Position numbers and translations under genes: made by a program. Source: Bacteroidota bacterium (GTDB lineage: Bacteria > Bacteroidota > Bacteroidia > Cytophagales > Cyclobacteriaceae). From it: a stretch of DNA of 64,000 bases. The notes under the pieces were generated by a model, which was not told the origin of the DNA, ran no database searches, and saw nothing but the letters and a program-made list of their open reading frames with translations. Shown one piece after another: positions 18,055-27,541 of this stretch (the first letter of the stretch is position 1; each line of letters opens with the position of its first letter). The stretch spans positions 1 through 64,000 of the forward strand of contig JAFDYT010000011.1 of assembly GCA_018266055.1 (NCBI GenBank), given 5' to 3'.

Positions 18055-18642
18055 TTACCTGTACAATAATAAGAAGATGAACAAATATAGCCAAAGACCG
18101 CCTAAAAAATGCCAATAAGTGGTGCACATTTCCATCTGAGCGGTGTTTGTTGAAGTAATTTTTCCTCTGTACGCCGCCAAACATACAATCAGCAGAAATA
18201 CTACGGCGCTCACCACGTGCAATGCGTGAAGCCCAGTCAATACATACAAGAAGGATCCTGACGGATTGCCTACAAGATAAATGCTATTGGCCACCAACTG
18301 CTTCCAGCCATAAAACTGACCGACCAAAAAAAACAATCCCAGCACAGTCGTCACCAAGAGCAATGGTTTTACCGCAGCAAGGCGATCCTTTCGCGCGGCT
18401 GAAAAGGCCAGTTGTAGTGTAATACTGCTCACTACAATGACCACCGAGGTAACGTAAAACAAGGTTGGCAATTCAAAATAAACCCAGTTGCCTTCCGCCT
18501 GCCGCACGATGTAAGCAGACGTAAGTGACATAAACAGCATGGCTACACTGGCTAAAAATAACCACATCCCGAATTTCTTCGGATGCATTGCAATGGGCCT
18601 CTTAGGCTCTTCTACAATTCGTAAATCCACAATCTTTTCCAT
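18055..18642 (-). CDS. Second cytochrome c oxidase subunit III-type protein
   Basis: A 195-residue membrane protein with five predicted helices. It shares the subunit III signature LTGLHALHVVSAVVFLL and the end CTTYWHFLGGLWLYLFIFLLLYR. It is shorter than the downstream paralogue because the first two helices of the longer form are absent. ATG 18642 is chosen: it falls just behind the ctaB stop, whereas the in-frame TTG two codons earlier would overlap it. It is probably a true subunit, not a remnant, since the frame is intact and the spacing is operon-like. Confidence 0.88.
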   Translation of the reverse strand: MEKIVDLRIVEEPKRPIAMHPKKFGMWLFLASVAMLFMSLTSAYIVRQAEGNWVYFELPTLFYVTSVVIVVSSITLQLAFSAARKDRLAAVKPLLLVTTVLGLFFLVGQFYGWKQLVANSIYLVGNPSGSFLYVLTGLHALHVVSAVVFLLIVCLAAYRGKITSTNTAQMEMCTTYWHFLGGLWLYLFIFLLLYR

Positions 18643-18644
18643 AC

Positions 18645-19538
18645 TCAAATTTTATCCAACAAGTAAGCAATCTGCACAATCGGTAAATACAAAAACGAGC
18701 CGAACATAATGCGTAACGCCGCCTTACGATTCCCGGTTTTCATCAACGAGAAGGTCATCGCAAAGAAAATGACACCACATACAGTAGCCACAATCGCCGA
18801 ATTCAATCCGGTTATTCCAAACTTCGCCGGCAGTAATCCTAGCGGAATCAAAAACATGGTGTAAATCATGATCTGAATCGCGGTGTTCAAATCTTTTCCA
18901 CCTCCAGAAGGAAGAAGCTTAAAACCAGCTTTTTTATAATCATCATCGGCCACCCAGGCAATGGCCCAGAAGTGAGGAAACTGCCAGATGAATTGAATAC
19001 CGAAAATAATCATCGCTTCGTGAGAGATCGAGCCGGTGGCTGCAATCCAACCCAACAGCGGAGGAAGAGCACCGGGAATCGCCCCAACAAAAACTGCGAC
19101 GGGTCCTACCCTTTTCAAAGGTGTATAGCAGAAACTATACAGCACCATCGAGACAAATGACAATGCGACCGTCAAGGGGTTTGTGTACACTGCTAGAATC
19201 ACAAAACTCATTATCAGGCAAGCCACCGAAAACCACACGGCTTCCTGAACCGATACCCTGCCTGTGGGCAACGGACGGTTCATGGTTCTGACCATTAATT
19301 TATCAAGATCGCGTTCAATGATTTGGTTGATGCAAACAGAAGCACCCGACAACAGAAAGGCTCCGAGGGTGAGCATCGTAAGGTTTACCCAATTAATATG
19401 ACCCTGAGAAGCTAACCCGAAACCAAAAGCGCACGAGAATGCTACCAGAAAAGAAAGCCTCGGCTTCAAAAGCTCATAGTAGGCTTTCGCTTTCGCGGAA
19501 AGGTAGACTGAACCTGAATATGCCTGACCGGATACCAT
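18645..19538 (-). CDS. ctaB: Protoheme IX farnesyltransferase (haem O synthase)
   Basis: A 297-residue UbiA-family prenyltransferase. It attaches a farnesyl group to haem B, giving haem O, the precursor of the haem A used by the oxidase in this operon. The catalytic aspartate-rich motif is NQIIERDLDKLMVRTMNRPL (from about residue 92), and a second loop lies around WVADDDYKKAGF. About eight membrane helices are visible. The ATG overlaps the ctaA stop by one base (TAATG), so the two haem genes are coupled. Confidence 0.95.
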   Translation of the reverse strand: MVSGQAYSGSVYLSAKAKAYYELLKPRLSFLVAFSCAFGFGLASQGHINWVNLTMLTLGAFLLSGASVCINQIIERDLDKLMVRTMNRPLPTGRVSVQEAVWFSVACLIMSFVILAVYTNPLTVALSFVSMVLYSFCYTPLKRVGPVAVFVGAIPGALPPLLGWIAATGSISHEAMIIFGIQFIWQFPHFWAIAWVADDDYKKAGFKLLPSGGGKDLNTAIQIMIYTMFLIPLGLLPAKFGITGLNSAIVATVCGVIFFAMTFSLMKTGNRKAALRIMFGSFLYLPIVQIAYLLDKI

Positions 19539-20560
19539 TATATCGACTTGGGGTTAGAAGAATCCATCTTTAAAAACAGCATCAGTTGTAATCCGAAACA
19601 CGCCGTCGCAAACAATAAATGGAGCGGCTGAAAAACCGCCGGAATATTGAAATACGCCATAATTACACCTGTAGCCAAAGCGCACAAAATTAACAGGAAC
19701 ATGGCACCTGATAAAGTTTTAAGGGCAATTGTTTTTCTTATTTGGAAAAAGAAAATCCCATTCGTTAACAAAACCAACCAGGAGAATGATCGGTGGATGA
19801 TAAAATCCATTCCAAGCTGTTTAATCCAGTTCTCCCGGGGCAATGAATTAATAAATACATCAACGGAGCCCCTCACCTCAGTACCAAAAAAAACTTGTAT
19901 TAGGAGTACTATCATGCAAAGCACCAAGACCCACTTCGATGAGCCAGGCACCTGTACTTGCTGAGCTTCTCCGCTTTTATGAACCTGGTAAATAAGGAGG
20001 CCGGCGATTACAATCGCCAGAAGCATGTGTACAGTAATAGTCCAATGCGTCAGATTGGTGGAAACTACGATGGAGCCAAACCATCCCTGAAATATAAGTA
20101 TCACCACATTTGCAACTGAAACCCAAAAGAGCACAGGTATCGTCTTTCGAAATTTTAAAGATCGCAGAAAAAGAACCGCGATAAGAATTCCAATTACCAC
20201 ACCCACCAATCGGTTACCATATTCAATCCATGTTTTGGTGGCATTGAAATCCGATTCGGCAAGAATTGACTGATCGTTGAGTATGCGATCGGCCGTTTCG
20301 TTCATGCCAATGTACCGCAGGTACTTGGCGAATTTCTTGTTCTTTTTGTCGCGGTAAGCGGAGTATTCTGATTTGTAATCAGAAGGAAGCTGGTCAACCG
20401 ATGTTGGTGGCACATAAGAACCAAAGCACTTGGGCCAATCGGGGCATCCCATGCCTGAGCCGGTAATTCTTACCACACTACCTACCACAATTAAAAAATA
20501 AACAGCGACCAAGGTAGTCAGGCTAAGCCTGTAAAATCCCCTGGTCGCTGTTGAGGTCAA
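19538..20560 (-). CDS. ctaA: Haem A synthase (COX15/CtaA)
   Basis: A 340-residue integral membrane protein that oxidises haem O to haem A. It has the family's opening VVRITGSGMGCPDWPKCFG, with a cysteine pair in the first outer loop, and histidines on helices such as NLTHWTITVHMLLAIVI and, near the end, LQPLHLLFATACFGLQL. An extra charged stretch (YRDKKNKKFAKYLRYIG) sits in the first loop. The start is TTG at 20558-20560: no ATG exists between it and the preceding in-frame stops, and the conserved region begins soon after. Confidence 0.93.
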   Translation of the reverse strand: MTSTATRGFYRLSLTTLVAVYFLIVVGSVVRITGSGMGCPDWPKCFGSYVPPTSVDQLPSDYKSEYSAYRDKKNKKFAKYLRYIGMNETADRILNDQSILAESDFNATKTWIEYGNRLVGVVIGILIAVLFLRSLKFRKTIPVLFWVSVANVVILIFQGWFGSIVVSTNLTHWTITVHMLLAIVIAGLLIYQVHKSGEAQQVQVPGSSKWVLVLCMIVLLIQVFFGTEVRGSVDVFINSLPRENWIKQLGMDFIIHRSFSWLVLLTNGIFFFQIRKTIALKTLSGAMFLLILCALATGVIMAYFNIPAVFQPLHLLFATACFGLQLMLFLKMDSSNPKSI

Positions 20561-20578
20561 TGGATTGAAATCTCGCTA

Positions 20579-22462
20579 TTAATGATGCTTCTTGTCTTCC
20601 ACAACGATAGGGCTACCGTTGTTTGATTCCAGTTTTATCAATTCATTCTCGCTAGGCAAGTTAGACTCAGGCGTTTCAGAGAACGGAATATGCTGAGGAA
20701 TGTAATCCTCCTTAGCGCCAGGCTTGCTGTAGTCATAAGGCCAACGATACACAGTTGGGATTTCTCCAGGCCAGTTACCATGTTGTGGCACGCGTGGAGT
20801 AGTCCATTCCAATGTGTTTGATTCCCAAGGGTTGGCAGGCGCTAATTTTCCTCTGAAAATAGAGTAGATGAAATTGAACAAGAAGACGAATTGTGCCGCT
20901 AGCGTAACAATTGCAGCTACTGTGATCAAATGATTCAGGTCTGCAAATCCGCTGAAGGTGTCAAAGTTGGTCCAAGAATAGTAGCGGCGAGGGAATCCTG
21001 CTATACCGATATAATGCATCGGGAAGAACACGAGATATACACCGACAAAAGTAACCCAGAAATGCAAATAACCGAGTTTATCGTTCATCATCCGGCCAAA
21101 CATTTTAGGGAACCAGTGATAAATACCAGCCACCATACCGAAGAAGGATGCGCTACCCATTACAATGTGGAAGTGCGCTACCACGAAATACGTATCGTGC
21201 AATTGAATATCAATCGCTGAGTTTCCTAAGAAGATACCCGTGATACCACCGGTGAGGAAGAATGATACCAGACCGATGGAGAACAACATGGCCGGAGTGA
21301 ATCGGATATTTCCTTTCCACATCGTGGTCACATAGTTAAATATTTTCACCGCCGAAGGCACTGCAATAATCAGCGTCAGCAGCGTAAAGATCGATCCGAG
21401 GAATGGGTTCATACCTGTTACAAACATGTGGTGTGCCCACACCACGAAGGAAAGGATAGCAATGAACAACATTGATCCCACCATCGCTTTGTAACCGAAG
21501 ATCGGCTTACGAGAGTTGGTTGCTATAATTTCAGAAGTAATACCGAGTGCAGGAAGCAACACGATATAAACCTCAGGGTGACCTAAGAACCAGAACAAGT
21601 GCTGGAACAAGATCGGGCTTCCACCCTGGTTAGGAAGAGCTTCACCTCCAATATAAATATCAGAGAGGTAAAAGCTTGTTCCAAAGCTTCTATCGAAGAT
21701 AAGGAGCAATGCGGCAGCAAAAAGAACAGGGAAAGAGAGAATACCAATCACAGCTGTTAGGAAGAAAGCCCAGATGGTCAGCGGCAGCTTCGTGAACGAC
21801 ATACCTGTGGTACGCATGTTAATCACAGTAGTGATGTAGTTGATACTTCCCAGCAACGAGCTAACGATAAACAAGGCCATGGCAACAAGCCACAACGTCA
21901 TTCCCAGACCTGATCCTGATATTGCCTGAGGCAACGCGCTCAATGGAGGATAAATCACCCAACCCCCTGCAGCAGGTCCTGTAGAAATGAAGAGTGAAAT
22001 GAACATGATCACGCTCGATAAAAAGAAGAACCAATAGGAAAGCATGTTCATAAAGCCAGAGGCCATATCTCTCGCACCTACCTGAAGCGGAATGAGGAAG
22101 TTACTAAACGTTCCAGACAAGCCAGCGGTAAGAACAAAGAATACCATGATGGTACCGTGCATGGTAACTAGTGCCAGATAAAATTCGGCGTCGATCTTTC
22201 CTTCCGGGGTTAACCAACCTCCAAGGATCGGCTTCAGCCAGGAAAGATTCGCATCGGGAAAGCCCAACTGCAAACGGAATAGCACCGAAAGAATTCCTCC
22301 TATAAGCGCCCATGCCATACCAGTGATAAGAAATTGCTTTGCGATGACTTTGTGGTCTTCACTGAAGATGTAGTTAGTCCAAAAGTTACCATGATGCTCA
22401 TGGTGCTCATGCTCATCGTGATGCTCTACCGAAGTGTGGGGATGAATATCAATTGTTGCCAT
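20579..22462 (-). CDS. ctaD: Cytochrome c oxidase subunit I
   Basis: A 627-residue catalytic subunit that reduces O2 to water and pumps protons. Metal ligands are in place: TMHGTIMVFF (low-spin haem), GHPEVYI with the CuB histidine cross-linked to tyrosine, WAHHMF for the two other CuB histidines, and HDTYFVVAHFHIVM for both haems. Twelve or so helices and a long soluble C-terminus follow. The N-terminus is histidine-rich (HTSVEHHDEHEHHEHHG), an unusual tract that might bind metal (inference). It lies between ctaC and ctaA in the operon. Confidence 0.97.
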   Translation of the reverse strand: MATIDIHPHTSVEHHDEHEHHEHHGNFWTNYIFSEDHKVIAKQFLITGMAWALIGGILSVLFRLQLGFPDANLSWLKPILGGWLTPEGKIDAEFYLALVTMHGTIMVFFVLTAGLSGTFSNFLIPLQVGARDMASGFMNMLSYWFFFLSSVIMFISLFISTGPAAGGWVIYPPLSALPQAISGSGLGMTLWLVAMALFIVSSLLGSINYITTVINMRTTGMSFTKLPLTIWAFFLTAVIGILSFPVLFAAALLLIFDRSFGTSFYLSDIYIGGEALPNQGGSPILFQHLFWFLGHPEVYIVLLPALGITSEIIATNSRKPIFGYKAMVGSMLFIAILSFVVWAHHMFVTGMNPFLGSIFTLLTLIIAVPSAVKIFNYVTTMWKGNIRFTPAMLFSIGLVSFFLTGGITGIFLGNSAIDIQLHDTYFVVAHFHIVMGSASFFGMVAGIYHWFPKMFGRMMNDKLGYLHFWVTFVGVYLVFFPMHYIGIAGFPRRYYSWTNFDTFSGFADLNHLITVAAIVTLAAQFVFLFNFIYSIFRGKLAPANPWESNTLEWTTPRVPQHGNWPGEIPTVYRWPYDYSKPGAKEDYIPQHIPFSETPESNLPSENELIKLESNNGSPIVVEDKKHH

Positions 22463-22470
22463 GTGTTATC

Positions 22471-23541
22471 TTATTTCAGAGTTACTGAATTCGTTGTTTC
22501 AAGAGATGCGCTATTGGCCGGAAGACCAGCCTTGATAATGGCTGCTTCTTTCAAATTGGCAGGTACAAGCTTTAAATAGTCAGGGTTTTGTTTCAACCAT
22601 GATTCTTGTGAGGCCATCCATTTTTCATATTCTTCAGGTTCTTCTACGATAACCGGGAATTTCATTGAGAAGTGACCTTTACCGCAAACTTCTGTACAAG
22701 CCATTTCATAATTGAAATTAGGATTGCCGGTTTCAGCTCTCATCTCAGCCGTTGTCTTAGTGGCTGTAAATTTAAAGTGAGTCGCAACACCAGGCACGGC
22801 ATCCATTTTCAAACGGAAGTGAGGCAGAAAAACTGAATGTAAAACATCTTTCGCACGGATTTTCAACAGCACTTCTTTTCCTTTTGGTATATGTAATGTC
22901 AACGACTTAAAATCATCGAAAGAGTTTTTATCAGTCAAATCTAAACCAAACTCATTTGAGGCGTCAATCAACTTGTAGCTGTGATGTCCTAATTCCTTAT
23001 CCTTTACGCCGGGATAGCGTGCTGTCCACGCGAATTGCTGTCCGATTACTTCAATCACTACAGCATCATTGGCGGCGGGGCCAGTAATATCGTTCCATGT
23101 TCTTAAGCCTTTAAAAATCAAAAGAGCAAGAACAATTGCAGGAACTACTGTCCAGGTGATTTCGAGATAGTGATTGTCAGCGAAGAATGCCGCTCTTCTG
23201 TTCTTGTCGTAGCGGTATGCGTAAGTAATCCAGAACATAACAATGAAGATGATCACAAAAGCAGCTACGGTTACCCACATCGTAATCCAGAAGAGGCTGT
23301 CTGTGATAGCCCCGTGAACAGATGCTACCGGCAGCTCATAGGCGCCAATTTCCTTGAAAGAATACCAGAAGAATAAAATCAAACTGCCCACCATGAACAC
23401 CATGAATAAAACAGCATTAATTGTATTCCATCCGTCGCCTTCCTTTTTCTCTCTGACTATCCCTACCAGATTTCCGATACGGAAAATCATGTACAGGATA
23501 CCAAACACTAGTACGACACCCAAGCCAATGATCATATTCAT
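22471..23541 (-). CDS. ctaC: Cytochrome c oxidase subunit II
   Basis: A 356-residue subunit with three hydrophobic segments near the N-terminus (the usual hairpin plus one extra leading helix) and a cupredoxin domain outside. The CuA ligands are all present: the histidine in VLHSVFLPHFRLKMD and CTEVCGKGHFSM with two cysteines, histidine and methionine. There is no fused cytochrome c domain, so electrons must come from a separate cytochrome, plausibly ActE or ActA of the same operon. It follows actF by 21 bases. Confidence 0.95.
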   Translation of the reverse strand: MNMIIGLGVVLVFGILYMIFRIGNLVGIVREKKEGDGWNTINAVLFMVFMVGSLILFFWYSFKEIGAYELPVASVHGAITDSLFWITMWVTVAAFVIIFIVMFWITYAYRYDKNRRAAFFADNHYLEITWTVVPAIVLALLIFKGLRTWNDITGPAANDAVVIEVIGQQFAWTARYPGVKDKELGHHSYKLIDASNEFGLDLTDKNSFDDFKSLTLHIPKGKEVLLKIRAKDVLHSVFLPHFRLKMDAVPGVATHFKFTATKTTAEMRAETGNPNFNYEMACTEVCGKGHFSMKFPVIVEEPEEYEKWMASQESWLKQNPDYLKLVPANLKEAAIIKAGLPANSASLETTNSVTLK

Positions 23542-23562
23542 AATACTTTCCTTTAGTCTTAA

Positions 23563-24927
23563 TTAAATGTGATGGTGTAAACTCTCTTCCATGAAAGGAT
23601 GGTTTTTCGCCACCAACTGGATTTTTGAAAGCGCGTTAAGCACAACGTACAGGAAGACCGCTGCAAAAATCAATGCGAGTCCAATTTCAAGGAAACCAAC
23701 TCCTCCGTCGTGCTTCATCACACCAGGAGTAATCATGTTGTAGAAATCAAACCAGTGACCAATAACTATGATCGGGCAAACCACTTTCAGCATCGACAAA
23801 TGTCTCTTTGCGTCTCTTGTCATCAATAACAAGAAAGGAAGGACAAAGTTTAAGATCAGGTTGGCATAAAATATCCAACTGTATGGGGAGTTCTTTAGTC
23901 TTGAAATAAAGTACACTGTTTCCTCAGGAATGTTGGCGTAATAGATCAGCAAGAACTGGCTAAACCAGATGTAGGTCCAGAAGATACTGAAGGCAAACAC
24001 GAATTTTCCCAGGTCATGCAAGTGATTGGCATTGAATTCTTTGAGGTAGCCAGCATCTTTAAGATTAACTACAATCAGCGTGATCACTGCAAGGCCAGTT
24101 ACCCACCAGCTAGCAAATACATACCAGCCGAACATCGTACTGAACCAATGCGTGTCAATACTCATCACCCAATCCCACGCCGAAACAGAAGATGATACAG
24201 CGAAGATCACAAGGAATATCGCGGAGAATTTACGCGCTGTAAACCAGTGTTGAACGCCGCCATCAATGTCTTCGGCGAGCATTTCCTTTTTAATCCAGGT
24301 GAAGAACAAATACCACAACCCAAAGAACACGACCATTCTTACAATGAAGAATAACGGGAAGCTACCGGCTGCCAACGGCCAGAAAAAGAATCCAGACTTT
24401 CCTTTCAATGCTTTATCGCCATCAGCGGCATAGAGATAGCTGTGTGTCCAGTGGAACACATCGCCTTTAATAACGAACCACAATACAATTGTCAGCACGC
24501 CGGCGATCGGAATCCAATGACCGATAGCCAACGGGATACGTTTGATCGGTGCCGACCATCCTGCTTGAGCAGCATATTGAACCGCGATGAAAAACAAGCC
24601 GATGATACCAATACCAGTGAAGAAGATGTTGTTCTGCCACAGTGAGGTAAATATTCTTTTCAACCATACGGGGCTTCCGCCTTCATGATGCTCAGCCTTC
24701 GCCTCATGACCACCTTCGTGCTCACCCTCCGCCACTGGCGTTACGCTTGCGGTAAGCTGCTTGGTGATTTCTGTAGATGCGTGCTTTTCATGGCCTTCTT
24801 CCTTATGGCCTTCCGACCTCATGGCAAGGAATACGCCAAGAGCAAAAAGCAGAACACCAACTACACCAAGAATAAAGATGTTGCGCTTGGTTTCCGGCTT
24901 AAAAATGTATTTTTCTTCGGCTATCAT
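23563..24927 (-). CDS. actF: Alternative complex III subunit ActF (quinone-site membrane subunit)
   Basis: A 454-residue integral membrane protein with about ten helices, of the NrfD-like ActF class, which forms part of the quinol-oxidising core together with ActC. Typical stretches are WIPIAGVLTIVLWFVIKGD, SVSAWDWVMSIDTHWFSTMF and FSIFWTYIWFSQFLLIYYAN. A histidine/glutamate-rich loop (near 45-85) lies between helices one and two. ATG 24927 is preferred over the upstream TTG because the conserved KYIFKPETKRN start follows it. It carries no haem of its own. Confidence 0.92.
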   Translation of the reverse strand: MIAEEKYIFKPETKRNIFILGVVGVLLFALGVFLAMRSEGHKEEGHEKHASTEITKQLTASVTPVAEGEHEGGHEAKAEHHEGGSPVWLKRIFTSLWQNNIFFTGIGIIGLFFIAVQYAAQAGWSAPIKRIPLAIGHWIPIAGVLTIVLWFVIKGDVFHWTHSYLYAADGDKALKGKSGFFFWPLAAGSFPLFFIVRMVVFFGLWYLFFTWIKKEMLAEDIDGGVQHWFTARKFSAIFLVIFAVSSSVSAWDWVMSIDTHWFSTMFGWYVFASWWVTGLAVITLIVVNLKDAGYLKEFNANHLHDLGKFVFAFSIFWTYIWFSQFLLIYYANIPEETVYFISRLKNSPYSWIFYANLILNFVLPFLLLMTRDAKRHLSMLKVVCPIIVIGHWFDFYNMITPGVMKHDGGVGFLEIGLALIFAAVFLYVVLNALSKIQLVAKNHPFMEESLHHHI

Positions 24928-24944
24928 TGAGTGAAAAGTTAAAA

Positions 24945-25598
24945 TCAATTCTTCTGTAATTCTTTTACATACTTAGCAATCTTCCAGCGGTCTTCTTCGC
25001 TCACTTGCGAACCGTGTGCACCCATCAGCCCTTTGCCGTAGGTGATCACATGGAAGATATGTCCTTCGGTAATATTCTTGTATGCATCGCCGCGTAAGTT
25101 GGCGACGCCGGGGTACATGCTGTGATCAACTCCGTCGATCTTCACACCCTGAGCTACTTTGCCATCGCCACCACCTTTGGCTCCGTGGCAATGCTTGCAA
25201 TACGTCTCGAACAATACTTTGCCTTGCTCAAGCACAGCAGGTGAAGCTTCAAAAGGATTCACCAGTTTGTTCGCCAAACGCAAGCCAGTGCTGTCGTTGG
25301 TACCGCGGTACGGAGTCCATCCATAGGCATTGCGACGCACGGTATGCGCTACCGGCAAACGCATATTCATATTGTAAGGATTGTATTGGTTGGAGTTATA
25401 AAACTCACCGCGTCCGTTGTCAAGTGCATTGGTAAACGTACCCGCATCTTTGTCTGTAATTTGACTAAGCGGCTCATACGCCACCGAGTGATACATGTTG
25501 GGAGCATACTCCAATCCCTGGTAATCACCACCGGCTTTACAGCCAGCCAGCAAACCCGCTACCGAAGCACCAATAAATAAATTCGTTATCAATCGCAT
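24945..25598 (-). CDS. actE: Alternative complex III subunit ActE (monohaem cytochrome c lipoprotein)
   Basis: A 217-residue lipoprotein: signal with lipobox (VAGLLAGCKAGG), then a conserved YAPNMYHSVAYEPLSQI region and a single haem-binding CKHCH near residue 133, with the methionine ligand likely in GLMGAHG. ActE is a peripheral cytochrome of alternative complex III that can hand electrons to the oxidase. ATG 25598 is preferred to the GTG two codons before it. The spacing to neighbours is a few bases on both sides. Confidence 0.92.
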   Translation of the reverse strand: MRLITNLFIGASVAGLLAGCKAGGDYQGLEYAPNMYHSVAYEPLSQITDKDAGTFTNALDNGRGEFYNSNQYNPYNMNMRLPVAHTVRRNAYGWTPYRGTNDSTGLRLANKLVNPFEASPAVLEQGKVLFETYCKHCHGAKGGGDGKVAQGVKIDGVDHSMYPGVANLRGDAYKNITEGHIFHVITYGKGLMGAHGSQVSEEDRWKIAKYVKELQKN

Positions 25599-25607
25599 AT
25601 TCACGAA

Positions 25608-26132
25608 TTAAAAGTTCTTTTCATTAACCTCAGAGGCGCCGTTGTCTTTTAGAATACGGCTAATCTCTTCTTTACTTAATTTGTTGGTCGCCAGATCCAC
25701 CGCCATCACGTGCTTGTCGTCTGTGCTTCTCAAGTCAAATTGACGTGGCCATTTGTATGGCTTAAGGTTGCTTACGATCAGGAAGGTGAGTACCATTCCG
25801 TGCGCAGCCAACAATACCGTCATTTCAAAAGTCACTGGAATAAATGGAGGAAGTGAAGCGTGGTTTTTACCACCGATAATCATCGGCCAGTCGAAGCCGA
25901 GCATCCATATCTGCATGAGCAGCGCTAGTGAAGTGCCGGTCAAGCCGAACATGAAAGCAGCAATTGGCAAACGTGATCTTTTATATCCTAAAGCTTCGTC
26001 CAATCCGTGAACCGGAAAAGGCGAGTACACTTCATGAATTTTAATTCCTTTTTCACGGGTACCTTCTACTGCTGAGAGCAGAACGTCCTCGTCATCGAAT
26101 ACACCTACTACAAAGTTTTTATTGCTTTCCAT
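25608..26132 (-). CDS. actD: Alternative complex III subunit ActD (DUF3341)
   Basis: A 174-residue protein. The N-terminal soluble part (VVGVFDDEDVLLSAVEGTRE, then IHEVYSPFPVHGLDEALG) is the DUF3341 signature, and two membrane helices follow (PIAAFMFGLTGTSLALLM and a second around MTVLLAAHGMVLTFLIV). ActD bridges the membrane subunits ActC and ActF and binds no cofactor. ATG 26132 starts the conserved region; it lies five bases downstream of the actC stop, which begins at 26137, so the two do not overlap. Confidence 0.93.
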   Translation of the reverse strand: MESNKNFVVGVFDDEDVLLSAVEGTREKGIKIHEVYSPFPVHGLDEALGYKRSRLPIAAFMFGLTGTSLALLMQIWMLGFDWPMIIGGKNHASLPPFIPVTFEMTVLLAAHGMVLTFLIVSNLKPYKWPRQFDLRSTDDKHVMAVDLATNKLSKEEISRILKDNGASEVNEKNF

Positions 26133-26136
26133 GGTA

Positions 26137-27510
26137 TTAATGCTTCTTTTCTGAGGTGGACTTAACAATACTTTTCACTTCGGCCATGTTGATTACCGGG
26201 AAATATTTTGCAAACAATAAGAATGCAGCGAAAAAGAATCCGAAGGTGAACACATACTCACCCACATCGTAAATCGTGGCATGGAACATCGACCAGCTTG
26301 AAGGAAGATAATCTCTGTGCAGTGAGGTAACGATGATCACGAAACGCTCAAACCACATACCGATGTTCACAATGATGGAAAGAACAAATGTAGCCACCAG
26401 GTTGGTTCTGATTTTCTTGAACCAGAAAAGCTGAGGCGAAATCACGTTACAGGTCATCATCGACCAGTATGCCCACCAGTAGGGACCGGTCGCCCGATTA
26501 TAGAATGCATAATATTCAGCGGGAACCTGACCATACCAGGCTACAAAAAATTCAGTGATGTATGCGATACCTACAATTGAGCCAGTGATGATGATAATAA
26601 TGTTCATCAACTCAATGTGATAGATTGTGATGTAATCTTCCAGACGGAACATTTTGCGGGTGATCAGCAACAGGGTCAGCACCATGGCGAAACCTGAGAA
26701 AATCGCACCAGCCACGAAGTATGGAGGGAAGATCGTGGTGTGCCAGCCCGGGATCACCGAAGTAGCAAAGTCCATGGATACGATCGTGTGAACGGAAAGT
26801 ACGAGAGGCGTTGACAAACCCGCCAGGATCAAAGCTACTGATTCGTAGCGTGACCATGTGCGCGCAGCGCCGTCCCATCCGAAGCTCAGTGCATTGTACA
26901 CCAACGCTCTCGTTTTGTGGCCCATGCGCACGGCTCTGTCGCGGATTACGGCAAAGTCAGGAATGAGACCCATGTACCAGAATACGAGCGAAACTGTGAA
27001 GTACGTAGAGATCGCAAATACGTCCCACAACAGAGGAGAGTTAAAGTTAGCCCAGAGCGAACCCCATGTATTAGGTAACGGGAACACCCAGTAAAATCCT
27101 AACCACAAACGACCCATGTGTACAAACGGGAAGGTGGCGGCGCAAATCACAGCGAAGATCGTCATCGCTTCTGCAGCACGGTTGATCGACATTCTCCAGC
27201 GCTGACGGAACAACAACAAGATGGCGGAAATCAATGTACCGGCGTGACCGATACCGACCCACCACACGAAGTTGGTGATATCCCAGGCCCAACCTACAGT
27301 TTTGTTAAGTCCCCATACTCCTACTCCATTCCACTGCTGATAGCACAAGCAATAAAATCCCCAAAATAAGAGTACTAAAGAGACGACCATGGCAATCCAC
27401 CACAGCGAGGTTGGCTTGCCTTCTACCTGCCGGCTGATATCTTCCGATACATCGCGGACGGTTTTTCCACCGGTGATAAGAGGTTCGCGAATTGTTGACG
27501 TTGCTTGCAT
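26137..27510 (-). CDS. actC: Alternative complex III subunit ActC (NrfD/PsrC-like)
   Basis: A 457-residue, ten-helix membrane protein of the NrfD family that forms the main quinol-binding site and takes electrons to the iron-sulfur chain of ActB. Clear landmarks are [39 protein letters not shown] and PVSTY-like [20 protein letters not shown]. It is paralogous to ActF. ATG 27510 is supported by the conserved [18 protein letters not shown] start. It lies 31 bases behind actB. Confidence 0.95.
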   Translation of the reverse strand: MQATSTIREPLITGGKTVRDVSEDISRQVEGKPTSLWWIAMVVSLVLLFWGFYCLCYQQWNGVGVWGLNKTVGWAWDITNFVWWVGIGHAGTLISAILLLFRQRWRMSINRAAEAMTIFAVICAATFPFVHMGRLWLGFYWVFPLPNTWGSLWANFNSPLLWDVFAISTYFTVSLVFWYMGLIPDFAVIRDRAVRMGHKTRALVYNALSFGWDGAARTWSRYESVALILAGLSTPLVLSVHTIVSMDFATSVIPGWHTTIFPPYFVAGAIFSGFAMVLTLLLITRKMFRLEDYITIYHIELMNIIIIITGSIVGIAYITEFFVAWYGQVPAEYYAFYNRATGPYWWAYWSMMTCNVISPQLFWFKKIRTNLVATFVLSIIVNIGMWFERFVIIVTSLHRDYLPSSWSMFHATIYDVGEYVFTFGFFFAAFLLFAKYFPVINMAEVKSIVKSTSEKKH

Positions 27511-27541
27511 AGAGTTTAGTCCTGGTTTCTAAGAATATTTA